This document shows positions 17,731-25,832 of a stretch of 64,000 nt of DNA, one piece after another. The translations under genes and the position numbers were made by a program. The DNA lies in the NCBI GenBank assembly GCA_004557975.1, contig SFEV01000001.1, positions 1 to 64,000 of the forward strand, given 5' to 3'. The notes beneath the pieces are model-generated. The model ran no database searches, was not told the origin of the DNA, and was given only the letters and a program-made list of their open reading frames with translations. Source of the stretch: Lachnospiraceae bacterium. Its GTDB lineage: Bacteria > Bacillota > Clostridia > Lachnospirales > Lachnospiraceae. Position 1 is the first letter of the stretch, and each line of letters starts with the position of its first letter.

Positions 17731-18621
17731 TCACCGAAAGGACACGACACCTTTCTCCACCAGAAATACCGGATGATACGACTCCTTCGCCTGACGAAGG
17801 CCTTCCTCTCCCAGATCCTCCTCCCGGTTGACGTACCGGTACTGAGAGGCCTCATGCTCCAGGAACTGCTGATTGATCATCGGGTATGCGCCCTGTACGT
17901 CCGCATACGCCTTTTCAATGTGTACCACCATGGTATCATCACAGACCGGTTCCCCTATGGAAAAGGCGACAACTTTTCCGCCTGCACGGATCAGCCCGCC
18001 CCGCAGCTTCAGTTCCTCAAGCAGCCTGAGAGCATTCAGTGTCACACACATCTCCGCACTCTTCTCCTCATCATCCTCGCAGCCGTTCTGCCGTCTCCAC
18101 TCCAGAGCCATCTGAAAACAGTCTTCCACATTTTCACTGCTGATGGTCTCATAGCTCCAGTCCGGATACAGCTTCTTAAACTTGTTGATATGATTTTTCT
18201 TCCCGTGATACTTCTTTCCGGAAAGGCTGATCAGCTTTTCCGTCTCATACACATAATCCGCCGAATCCCGATAATATCTGATCGCAAATCTGCCGGGATA
18301 TATCTGCTCCAGCAGTTCAAACTGCTCCGGTGTCACATTTGTCATACGGAATTCTTTTCCGTTTTCTTCAGACCATTCCATCAGTGCATCCACCGTCTCA
18401 CGAAGGTACCGGTTGTCTCCCTGCGGAAACGTAAACACACCTTCATCTGTATACTGAAACACCAGCATTTCTCCGACCATTGCGAATCCGACATGATAGT
18501 GGCGGGACCAGAGATACAGATTGGCAAAGGTATACTCACAGCTGCGGTTTTGGTTCATCCGGAAATATCGTTCTACCAGCTCCTGATCCTTTAATTCCGG
18601 TTTTTTTATATTAATCTCCAT
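17731..18621 (-). CDS. DUF2156 (phosphatidylglycerol lysyltransferase C-terminal domain) protein
   Basis: The 296-residue soluble protein is all GNAT-like DUF2156: KPELKDQELVERYFRMN, CEYTFANLYLWSRHY, LSGKKYHGKKNHINKFKKLY and an AYPMINQQFLEHEA segment. In MprF this domain transfers aminoacyl groups from tRNA to lipids, but the stand-alone form lacks the membrane flippase part, and its substrate is unknown. It lies between hisC and an ABC exporter on the same strand. Confidence 0.85.
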   Translation of the reverse strand: MEINIKKPELKDQELVERYFRMNQNRSCEYTFANLYLWSRHYHVGFAMVGEMLVFQYTDEGVFTFPQGDNRYLRETVDALMEWSEENGKEFRMTNVTPEQFELLEQIYPGRFAIRYYRDSADYVYETEKLISLSGKKYHGKKNHINKFKKLYPDWSYETISSENVEDCFQMALEWRRQNGCEDDEEKSAEMCVTLNALRLLEELKLRGGLIRAGGKVVAFSIGEPVCDDTMVVHIEKAYADVQGAYPMINQQFLEHEASQYRYVNREEDLGEEGLRQAKESYHPVFLVEKGVVSFR

Positions 18622-18654
18622 AAAAGTTTCACAACATCCCTTTTCTCTGTCTGC

Positions 18655-20379
18655 TTACCCGCGATACAGCTTTGCATAAATGCCGTTCTTCGCGAGCAGC
18701 TCTTCATGTGTCCCCTGCTCTTCGATTCCTTTTTCCGTCAGAACAAGAATTCTCTGTGCGTTGCGGATCGTGGAGAGTCTGTGAGCAATGACGAAGGTTG
18801 TTCTGCCTTTCGCCAGCTTCTCCATGGAATGCTGCACAATCTTCTCGCTCTCATTGTCCAGCGCAGAGGTTGCCTCATCAAAAATGAGTATTGCCGGATT
18901 TTTCAGAAATACCCGCGCAATAGAGAGACGCTGCTTCTGTCCTCCGGAGAGCTTCACGCCGCGCTGTCCGATATCGGTCTCATATCCGTTGGGAAGCTGC
19001 ATGATAAATTCATGGGCATTTGCAAGCTTTGCCGCCTCAATTACCTCCTGATCGGTGGCGTCCGGCCGTCCGTACCGGATATTTTCCATGATATTTTCCG
19101 CAAAAAGATAAACATCCTGCTGTACAATACCAATCTGTCTGCGCAGATCAGCCAGCTTCATCCTGCGGATATCGGTGCCGTCCAGCAGAATCCGTCCTCC
19201 GTCCACATCGTAGAATCGCGGAATCAGACTGCACAGAGTCGTCTTTCCTCCTCCCGAGGAACCTACTATGGCAAGATAATCGCCGGCCTTCACATCGAGA
19301 TTGATATGACTGAGCACTGTATCCTGATTTTCTTCATATTTGAAAGAAACATTGTCAAACCGGACATCTCCCCGTACACTGTCCACAGACAGCGCATCCG
19401 GAGCATCCTTGATATCCGGCTGAATATCGAGAATTTCAAGAAAACGCTCATACCCTGTATATCCGTTCTGAAACTGTTCTGTAAAATTGATCAGCTTTTT
19501 GACCGGCTCTGTGAAATTGTTGATATAGAGAAGGAAGGTCACCAGATCAGTCACTTCCATGTACGAGCCTGTAATCAGGCCGGCACCTACCACAAGGACA
19601 GCAATGGTCACCATCGTTGTCAGTGCACCGAGACCGGAATGGTACAGCCCCATATACCAGTAGCTTGTACGCTTCGACTCCACAAACCGCTCATTGCCGT
19701 TGCGGAATTTCTCCATCTCAATCTCTTCATTGCCAAAGGACTTCACAGCACGAATTCCCGCCAGGCTGTCCTCAATCTGGCTGTTGATATCGGCAATTCT
19801 GGCACGGTTCTGCGTAAATGCCCGCTTCATTTTTTTATTAAAATAGAACGCATACAGTACAATAACAGGCAGAAATGCGAACGCTACAAGTGTGAGCACA
19901 GAATTGATCCGGCAGAGAATAATAAAAGAACCGATAAATTTGATCAGCGAAATGACAACATCTTCCGGGCCGTGGTGCAGCAGCTCACTGATGTCAAACA
20001 GATCGGACGTAACTCTCGACAGGAGCTGTCCGATTTTCTGATTGTCATAAAAAGTAAAGGAAAGCTTCTGATAATGGCTGAAAATTTCATTCCGCATATC
20101 ATGCTCAATCTTTGCACCCATGATATGGCCAAAATATGCAATATAAAAATTGCAGAAGCATTCCAGTGCCACCATCGCCACCATCACGATGCCAAGCCTG
20201 ACGATGATGGCGAAAGATTCATTTCCCGGAAGCGTAATGACATGATTCGTGATATATCTCACAATCAGCGGAATCACCAGTGTGACGCCCGCCCCGAGAA
20301 CGGCAAAAAACATATCTGTTAAAAACAAAGTCATGTAAGGCCTGTAGTATCCTGCAAGCCTTTTCCATTTGTGTTCCAT
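18655..20379 (-). CDS. ABC exporter, fused membrane and ATPase domains
   Basis: The 574-residue half-transporter has six N-terminal transmembrane helices (TM1 LFLTDMFFAVLGAGVTLVI) and a C-terminal ATPase with Walker A GSSGGGKTT, signature LSGGQKQR, Walker B ILIFDEATSALD and H-loop VIAHRL. It would work as a homodimer. Such MsbA-like exporters carry lipids, peptides or drugs, and the substrate cannot be read from sequence. It has a strong GGAGG ribosome-binding site and is followed by the DUF2156 gene. Confidence 0.93.
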   Translation of the reverse strand: MEHKWKRLAGYYRPYMTLFLTDMFFAVLGAGVTLVIPLIVRYITNHVITLPGNESFAIIVRLGIVMVAMVALECFCNFYIAYFGHIMGAKIEHDMRNEIFSHYQKLSFTFYDNQKIGQLLSRVTSDLFDISELLHHGPEDVVISLIKFIGSFIILCRINSVLTLVAFAFLPVIVLYAFYFNKKMKRAFTQNRARIADINSQIEDSLAGIRAVKSFGNEEIEMEKFRNGNERFVESKRTSYWYMGLYHSGLGALTTMVTIAVLVVGAGLITGSYMEVTDLVTFLLYINNFTEPVKKLINFTEQFQNGYTGYERFLEILDIQPDIKDAPDALSVDSVRGDVRFDNVSFKYEENQDTVLSHINLDVKAGDYLAIVGSSGGGKTTLCSLIPRFYDVDGGRILLDGTDIRRMKLADLRRQIGIVQQDVYLFAENIMENIRYGRPDATDQEVIEAAKLANAHEFIMQLPNGYETDIGQRGVKLSGGQKQRLSIARVFLKNPAILIFDEATSALDNESEKIVQHSMEKLAKGRTTFVIAHRLSTIRNAQRILVLTEKGIEEQGTHEELLAKNGIYAKLYRG

Positions 20380-20439
20380 AATTCCTCCGGTTTTCCTGTT
20401 CGGTCAGGATTACCCTTCTTTCATCACAGGAGCCGCGTT

Positions 20440-21780
20440 TTACGCCAGCCCCTGTGTCCTGATCACATCAATTACCTCATTTACGTATTTTTCACAGATT
20501 TCATCCGTCTCTGCCTCTACCATGACACGGATCACAGGCTCTGTACCACTCTCTCTGACGAGAATCCGTCCATTCTCCCCAAGAACGTCAGTCACCTTCT
20601 GAACAGCAGCCTGTACTGCTGCATTTTCGCGCACTGCAGCCTTGTCTGCCACACGGATATTTTTGAGAAGCTGCGGGTAAATCTTAACCTCGGAGGCAAG
20701 CTGTGACAACGTCATCTTCTTATCCATCATGACACCCATCACAATCAGAGAAGTCAGAATTCCGTCTCCCGTTGTCGCATACTTGGAGAAAATGATGTGT
20801 CCGGACTGTTCTCCGCCGATGCAGTGTCCGTTCTCACACATATTTGCGTAGACATATTTGTCTCCCACAGCCGTCTTCTCGTATGCAATACCTGCCTTGT
20901 CAAGGGCTTTATAAAGACCAAGATTGGACATGATCGTTGTGACGATCGTGTTGTTGGTCAGCTTGCCCTCCTCCTTGAAATATTTTCCGCAGATGTACAA
21001 AATCAGGTCTCCGTCGATGACACGGCCCATATGATCCACTGCAATACAGCGGTCCGCATCGCCGTCATAGGCGAATCCCACATCCAGTCCTTTCTGGATG
21101 ACAAATTTCTGAAGCTCCTCAATATGTGTGGAACCGCAGCCGTCATTGATGTTTGTTCCGTTTGGCTCGTTGTGAATCACGTACGTCTTGGCACCCAGAG
21201 CATCAAAAACGCTCTTTGCAATGGAAGAAGCACTTCCGTTTGAGCAGTCGAGACCCACCTTTGTATTTTTGAAAGAACGAGTCGCCAGGGCAATCAGGTG
21301 ACCGATGTAGCGGTTTCTTCCTGCAATATAGTCCACGGTGCGTCCGATCTTCTCCCCTGTGGCCAGCGGCAGTTCACCGATCTTCCCGTCGATGTACGCT
21401 TCGATCTTCTCTTCAATCTCCGCCTCAATTTTCTTACCGCTTCCGCTGATAATCTTAAGTCCGTTGTCATAGTAAGGGTTATGGCTCGCTGAAATCATGA
21501 TGCCGCAGTCAAAATCCTCTGTACGCACAACATAGGAAACACTGGGTGTCGTCGTCACGTGAAGCAGAAATGCGTCTGCTCCCGATGCCGTCAGTCCAGC
21601 TGCCAGAGCGTACTCAAACATATAGCTGGATCGTCTCGTATCTTTTCCGATTACAATACGTGCCTTATAATCCTGGCCGTAGTACCATCCCAGGAAACGA
21701 CCCACCTTGAATGCATGTTCCACTGTCAGCTTTACATTGGCCTCTCCGCGGAAGCCGTCTGTACCAAAATATTTTCCCAT
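20440..21780 (-). CDS. glmM: Phosphoglucosamine mutase
   Basis: The 446-residue enzyme interconverts glucosamine 6-phosphate and 1-phosphate on the route to UDP-GlcNAc. It opens with MGKYFGTDGFRGEANVKLT; the phosphoserine loop is ISASHNPYYDNGLKI, metal binding is in YDGDADRCI, and the C-terminal phosphate-binding loop is VRESGTEPVIRVM. AAAGGAG precedes the start. A dedicated promoter lies just upstream. Confidence 0.97.
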   Translation of the reverse strand: MGKYFGTDGFRGEANVKLTVEHAFKVGRFLGWYYGQDYKARIVIGKDTRRSSYMFEYALAAGLTASGADAFLLHVTTTPSVSYVVRTEDFDCGIMISASHNPYYDNGLKIISGSGKKIEAEIEEKIEAYIDGKIGELPLATGEKIGRTVDYIAGRNRYIGHLIALATRSFKNTKVGLDCSNGSASSIAKSVFDALGAKTYVIHNEPNGTNINDGCGSTHIEELQKFVIQKGLDVGFAYDGDADRCIAVDHMGRVIDGDLILYICGKYFKEEGKLTNNTIVTTIMSNLGLYKALDKAGIAYEKTAVGDKYVYANMCENGHCIGGEQSGHIIFSKYATTGDGILTSLIVMGVMMDKKMTLSQLASEVKIYPQLLKNIRVADKAAVRENAAVQAAVQKVTDVLGENGRILVRESGTEPVIRVMVEAETDEICEKYVNEVIDVIRTQGLA

Positions 21781-21827
21781 AATCTACTCCTTTATCGGTG
21801 TATAACTGTAACTAAACTCGTTATTAT

Positions 21828-21856
21828 ACTATACACGTTTCATTTCGAAACGTCAA
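21828..21856 (-). promoter_or_regulatory. glmM: glmM promoter with embedded inverted repeat
   Basis: On the minus strand TTGACG (21856-21851) and TATAGT (21833-21828) are 17 bp apart. The spacer contains the inverted repeat ACGTTTC-gaaat-GAAACGT (21835-21853), which overlaps the -35 box and would be an effective repressor site. The regulator is unknown. Confidence 0.7.
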
Positions 21857-21901
21857 TAAAGAACACATGGGTGTTTTCGCGCAGAATGCGCGGAAATCCC
21901 G

Positions 21902-22006
21902 AAAAAAGCCCCGTATCAGCCGCGTCAGGCGGATACTCATAATCCGCTCTGCCGATTACTCATAGCCGGATCACTGTTTCTCAGATCCGGATAAACTGAT
22001 ACAGGG
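21902..22006 (-). ncRNA. Candidate structured RNA ending in a U-tract, between prfA and glmM
   Basis: On the minus strand an 11-bp closing stem (CCCTGTATCAG with CTGATACGGGG) encloses at least two hairpins, CCGGATC..GATCCGG and GCGGAT-tatgagt-ATCCGC, and is followed at once by GC and TTTTTT. The total length is about 105 nt. The motif ATGAGTA occurs twice inside (CTATGAGTAATC and TTATGAGTATCC). It may be a complex terminator of the prfA operon or a small RNA or riboswitch-like element. I could not match it to a known class by eye. Confidence 0.55.
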
Positions 22007-22065
22007 CATTCTGTATTAACATTTCAACAATTTATCATCGGCACCGCGTGGCGGAACCGACCTTT

Positions 22066-23139
22066 CTAATTCTCGTTCATCTTCGCCAGCTTTGCCGCCT
22101 GATCCGCCGCAATGCAGCTGTCGATGATTTCCTGAAGATCACCGTCCATGATCTTTTCCAGCTTATACAGCGTCAGGTTGATCCGGTGATCCGTCACACG
22201 GCCCTGAGGGAAGTTGTAGGTGCGGATTTTCTCGGAGCGGTCTCCCGTTCCCACCTGGCTTCTTCTCGCCTCAGCCTCCGCGTCATGCGCCTTCTGCATT
22301 TCCAGATCGTACAGCTTGGCGCGCAGCACCTTCAGCGCCTTATCCTTATTCTTGAGCTGGGATTTTTCATCCTGACAGGAAATCACAATTCCTGTGGGGA
22401 TATGGGTCAGACGTACCGCGGAATCTGTCGTGTTGACACACTGTCCGCCGTTTCCTGAAGCACGGAACACATCGAATTTGCAGTCATTCAGGTCGATCTT
22501 CACATCAACCTCCTCTGCCTCCGGCATAATCGCCACGGTGATCGTGGATGTGTGTATGCGGCCTCCCGATTCTGTCTCCGGCACACGCTGAACTCGGTGT
22601 ACGCCGGACTCGTATTTCAGCTTTGAATATGCGCCCTGGCCCGTAATCATGAAGCTTACATACTTCATACCGCCGATGCCGATTTCCTCCACGTCCATCG
22701 TCTCCACACGCCAGCGCTGACTCTCCGCATAATGGACATACATGCGGTAAATCTCAGCCGCAAACAGCGCTGCCTCATCGCCGCCTGCTCCTGCGCGGAT
22801 CTCGACGATAACGTTCTTGTCATCATTGGGGTCTTTCGGGAGCAGAAGAATCTTCAGCTCACGCTCCAGCTCCTCGATTCTCTTCTTTGCATCGTTCAGC
22901 TCTTCTTTGAGCATCTCCCGCATCTCTTCGTCGGACTCCTCCTCCAGCATTGCAAGGCTGTCCTCCACGGTCTGTTTACAGCTTTTATATTCTCTGTACG
23001 TATCTACAAGGGGCTGCAGGCTTCCCTGCTCCTTCATCAGCTTCTGAAACCGTGACTGGTCTGCTATGATGGAAGGATCGTTCAGCATATTCAGCAGTTC
23101 CTCAAACCTTACCAGTAAATCTTCCAATCTGTCAAACAT
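22066..23139 (-). CDS. prfA: Peptide chain release factor 1
   Basis: The 357-residue factor recognises UAA and UAG and triggers peptide release. The GGQ loop is in [18 protein letters not shown]; anticodon-like domains and the C-terminal helices are complete. ATG 23139 follows GGGAGGTAAAC; the longer frame is not supported. It lies 63 bp downstream of prmC, whose product methylates the Gln of GGQ. Confidence 0.96.
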   Translation of the reverse strand: MFDRLEDLLVRFEELLNMLNDPSIIADQSRFQKLMKEQGSLQPLVDTYREYKSCKQTVEDSLAMLEEESDEEMREMLKEELNDAKKRIEELERELKILLLPKDPNDDKNVIVEIRAGAGGDEAALFAAEIYRMYVHYAESQRWRVETMDVEEIGIGGMKYVSFMITGQGAYSKLKYESGVHRVQRVPETESGGRIHTSTITVAIMPEAEEVDVKIDLNDCKFDVFRASGNGGQCVNTTDSAVRLTHIPTGIVISCQDEKSQLKNKDKALKVLRAKLYDLEMQKAHDAEAEARRSQVGTGDRSEKIRTYNFPQGRVTDHRINLTLYKLEKIMDGDLQEIIDSCIAADQAAKLAKMNEN

Positions 23140-23202
23140 GTTTACCTCCCGTCGTGCCTCCTGCACGCACTGTGTTTCCTGTCCTGAACAGTTACCGTAT
23201 TC

Positions 23203-24180
23203 TTATAAGTCCAATCTCCGTCCGGCGACCACACGATCCAGACCGGCAAGATCTCTGTATACCTGTACATCCGCAAAGCCTGCCGACTGCATCATACCAG
23301 TGACATCCTCCGCCTGATCGTAACCGATTTCAAACAAAAGCCAGCCTCCCGGATTCAGGTGCCCGGTGCTCTCTTCTGTTATCCGCCTGTAAAAGTAAAG
23401 CCCGTCCTCTTTTCCGTCAAGGGCCCCATATGGCTCGTGCAGCCGAACCTCCTCTGACAGCTCCTCTATCACGGAAGTCCTGATATACGGCGGATTGGAG
23501 ACAATCATATCATAACTGTCTGTAACCTGCTCAAACAGATCGCTCTGCATCAGCCGGACCGGTGCTCCCAGACGACGGATATTTTCCTGCGCAACCGCAA
23601 GTGCTTCCGACGATACGTCGGAACCATCTACTGTGATGATCCGCCGGCTATCCGTATGCTCAGGCTCCCCACCATCTGCCGTATTGCCGTGCCGCCCGTT
23701 CATCTGCGCAAAATCCGCAGTCTTCACCTGCCGGACGATATCCAAAGCCAGCTTCGCGATGCTGACTGCAATGCATCCGGAGCCAGTACACAGATCAAGA
23801 ATACGCATTCCCGGTTGCACACGCTTAAGCGCTTCTTCCACCAGAATCTCTGTGTCCTGCCGCGGAATCAGCACATGCTCATTCACCAGAAACGGCAGTC
23901 CCATAAACTCCTGTTCCCCGGTCAGATGCTGCAGCGGTATATGGCTGCCGCGCTTTTTCAGCAGCCCGAAATAACGCTCCTGCGATTTTTCTTCCATGAG
24001 GCTTCTGCGCTCTGCCAGAAAGAAAGCTCTGCGGATTCCGGTGACAAATTCCAGCAAAAGCCATGCATCTGAAGCAGCATCCTCAATGCCGCAGTCTCTC
24101 AGATACTGTTCCCCGTATCGCAGCGCCTCATGCAGAGAAAACGGCCGGATCCCGGCAGTATGATCTGCCTGCTCCGGCAT
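23203..24180 (-). CDS. prmC: Release factor glutamine methyltransferase
   Basis: PrmC methylates the GGQ glutamine of release factors. The catalytic NPPY motif is in DMIVSNPPYIRTSVIEE, the SAM loop is ILDLCTGSGCIAVSIAK, and the N-terminal helical domain starts FSLHEALRYGEQYL. ATG 24180 is chosen for its upstream GGAAG; starts at 24216, 24234 and 24252 are also open, and 24216 would follow the DUF1385 stop by only a few bases. A 20-residue hydrophilic insertion (NGRHGNTADGGEPEH region) interrupts the middle of the domain. Confidence 0.93.
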   Translation of the reverse strand: MPEQADHTAGIRPFSLHEALRYGEQYLRDCGIEDAASDAWLLLEFVTGIRRAFFLAERRSLMEEKSQERYFGLLKKRGSHIPLQHLTGEQEFMGLPFLVNEHVLIPRQDTEILVEEALKRVQPGMRILDLCTGSGCIAVSIAKLALDIVRQVKTADFAQMNGRHGNTADGGEPEHTDSRRIITVDGSDVSSEALAVAQENIRRLGAPVRLMQSDLFEQVTDSYDMIVSNPPYIRTSVIEELSEEVRLHEPYGALDGKEDGLYFYRRITEESTGHLNPGGWLLFEIGYDQAEDVTGMMQSAGFADVQVYRDLAGLDRVVAGRRLDL

Positions 24181-24220
24181 TTTTTCTTCCATTTCATTGA
24201 TTCGCACAGTCTTCATATGG

Positions 24221-25351
24221 TTATGCGGACTCATGCAGTTTTTCTTCTGCATCCGTCAGTTCCGTTTCATATTCATAGTCCGTGCCGAACTGCTCATTCT
24301 CAAATTTCTTCCAGTTGAATACAGCCTCCACGGATGCGATTGCCACTTCTATCATTGAATCGTCCGGCTCCTTTGTGGTCATATGCTGAAGGGCCATTCC
24401 CGGTCTGCTCAGAGCATTGATCACCGGATTATCATATTTTCCGGCAAGGCGGATAAACTCATAGGACACACCTGCAATCAGAGGAAGCAGAGCCAGTCTC
24501 AGTACAATTCTCCAGAACGACGTATTGACATGAATCAGCATAAACAGCGGAATACTGAACACCATAATAAATACAATACTGATGAACATGACGATAAACA
24601 GAAAGCTTGTACCGCAGCGTTTGTGCTCCCTGGAGCTTTTCCGTACATTTTCGACATTAAGCTCGAGTCCATGCTCGATACAGTTGATGCATTTATGCTC
24701 CGCACCGTGATACATAAAGGTGCGCTGGATATCTTTCATCCTGGAAATCAGTGCAAGATACCCGAAGAAAATCGCCAGCTTTACGATACCTTCCACGATC
24801 AGGATCAGCATCTCCGATGCAATCACCTGACGCAGGAAACGGGAAATAAAATACGGAAGCATCATAAAAAGAACAATGGAAAATACAAGTGAAAAAATCA
24901 CTGTGACCGTCATCAGCAGATCGTCATCTTTCTTATCCTTCTCAGAGGACACCGTACCTGCTTCCTTCGCAAGCTTTTCCTCACACCTGGCAAGCACAGC
25001 CTCAGCCTCAGCCGTTTTGCCCTGGCTGCGGAGCTTCCCTGCCTTCGCTTCAGCCTTCTTCCTTGCCTTTCCCTCGCGCTCAGCCTTCTCCTCCTCTGTC
25101 TCCTCTGCAAACAGGGAAGCCGAGTACATCAGCGCCTTCATGCCGAGAATCATGGAGTCAAAGAAATTGACCACACCACGGATAATCGGCAGTTTTACTA
25201 TCTTGTTATTCTGAATCCGATTGCTGCTGCAGTTCTGCACATCAACCGAAATTTCTCCCTCAGGTGTCCGCACAGCAACGGCGTACTTCCCGCCGTTTCG
25301 CATCATAACACCTTCAATGACCGCCTGGCCACCAATACCGGATGGTTTCAT
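24221..25351 (-). CDS. DUF1385 membrane protein (YqhQ-like)
   Basis: The 376-residue protein starts MKPSGIGGQAVIEGVMMRN, the family signature, and has several transmembrane segments (LLMTVTVIFSLVFSIVLFMM, VEGIVKLAIFFGYLAL, FLFIVMFISIVFIMVFSIP). The conserved AEHKCINCIEHG and SREHKRCGTSF segments suggest metal or lipid binding. A charged Lys/Glu/Ala helix (residues about 85-145) is likely coiled coil. Function is not established. ATG 25351 follows AAAGGAC. The location between rpmE and prmC-prfA is typical of Clostridia. Confidence 0.9.
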   Translation of the reverse strand: MKPSGIGGQAVIEGVMMRNGGKYAVAVRTPEGEISVDVQNCSSNRIQNNKIVKLPIIRGVVNFFDSMILGMKALMYSASLFAEETEEEKAEREGKARKKAEAKAGKLRSQGKTAEAEAVLARCEEKLAKEAGTVSSEKDKKDDDLLMTVTVIFSLVFSIVLFMMLPYFISRFLRQVIASEMLILIVEGIVKLAIFFGYLALISRMKDIQRTFMYHGAEHKCINCIEHGLELNVENVRKSSREHKRCGTSFLFIVMFISIVFIMVFSIPLFMLIHVNTSFWRIVLRLALLPLIAGVSYEFIRLAGKYDNPVINALSRPGMALQHMTTKEPDDSMIEVAIASVEAVFNWKKFENEQFGTDYEYETELTDAEEKLHESA

Positions 25352-25424
25352 GATTTGTCCTTTCATTCAAAAACAGGATGAGATTATACAATCTCATCCT
25401 TATCTTTTCTTTCCTTATTTAGAC

Positions 25425-25631
25425 TTATTTAGATTCAATGCCGTACTTCTTGTTGAATCTCTCAATACGTCCGCGGGCTGCTGCAGCCTTCTGCTGTCCT
25501 GTGTAGAATGAATGGCATTTGGAGCAGATTTCTACGTGGATATCTTTCTTTGTAGAGCCTGTTACAAATGTGTTACCACAGTTGCATGTTACAGTTGCCT
25601 GATAATAATTCGGATGGATTCCTTCCTTCAT
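25425..25631 (-). CDS. rpmE: 50S ribosomal protein L31 (zinc-ribbon type)
   Basis: The 68-residue protein is L31 with the zinc-binding cysteines CNCGN and CSKCH, that is, the C+ form used in zinc-replete cells. It starts [16 protein letters not shown] at ATG 25631, preceded by GAGGTG; a start three codons upstream is less likely. It has its own promoter and a structured leader. Confidence 0.97.
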   Translation of the reverse strand: MKEGIHPNYYQATVTCNCGNTFVTGSTKKDIHVEICSKCHSFYTGQQKAAAARGRIERFNKKYGIESK

Positions 25632-25658
25632 GATTTTCACCTCTTCTTCTTATTCTGT

Positions 25659-25763
25659 GAACTGCTCTTCCGGCACAGCTGCCGGAATCAATTCCCGGTC
25701 AATACTGCTCGAGTGTTACCGCAGTAAGCTTTCCCGGACTATCCCTGCAAGTCCCTGCAGTTC
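25659..25763 (-). promoter_or_regulatory. rpmE: Structured rpmE leader RNA (candidate L31 autoregulatory leader)
   Basis: In the 5' untranslated region, GAACTGC (near 25763) pairs with GCAGTTC (near 25659) to enclose three hairpins: GGACT..AGTCC (25736-25754), TACTGC..GCAGTA (25703-25726) and the perfect TTCCGGCA-gctg-TGCCGGAA (25668-25687). Ribosomal-protein leaders for L31 have been described in several phyla; membership in one of those families is inferred from position only. Confidence 0.6.
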
Positions 25764-25786
25764 TGTCATATATAGACAACATGGGT

Positions 25787-25815
25787 ATGATACCATACTT
25801 CCCGCCAAAATGCAA
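25787..25815 (-). promoter_or_regulatory. rpmE: Sigma-A promoter of rpmE
   Basis: Minus-strand TTGCAT (25815-25810) and TATCAT (25792-25787) are separated by 17 bp. The predicted leader is about 150 nt. Confidence 0.7.
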
Positions 25816-25832
25816 CAGTTTTCAGTTTTCAA

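Noticed and set aside
16544..17776. Long plus-strand open frame opposite hisC
   Set aside because: It is the antisense shadow of an intact hisC gene with standard motifs.
18706..20322. Long plus-strand open frame opposite the ABC exporter
   Set aside because: It has low-complexity His/Arg-rich content, no ribosome-binding site and no homology; it is the antisense of a clear ABC transporter.
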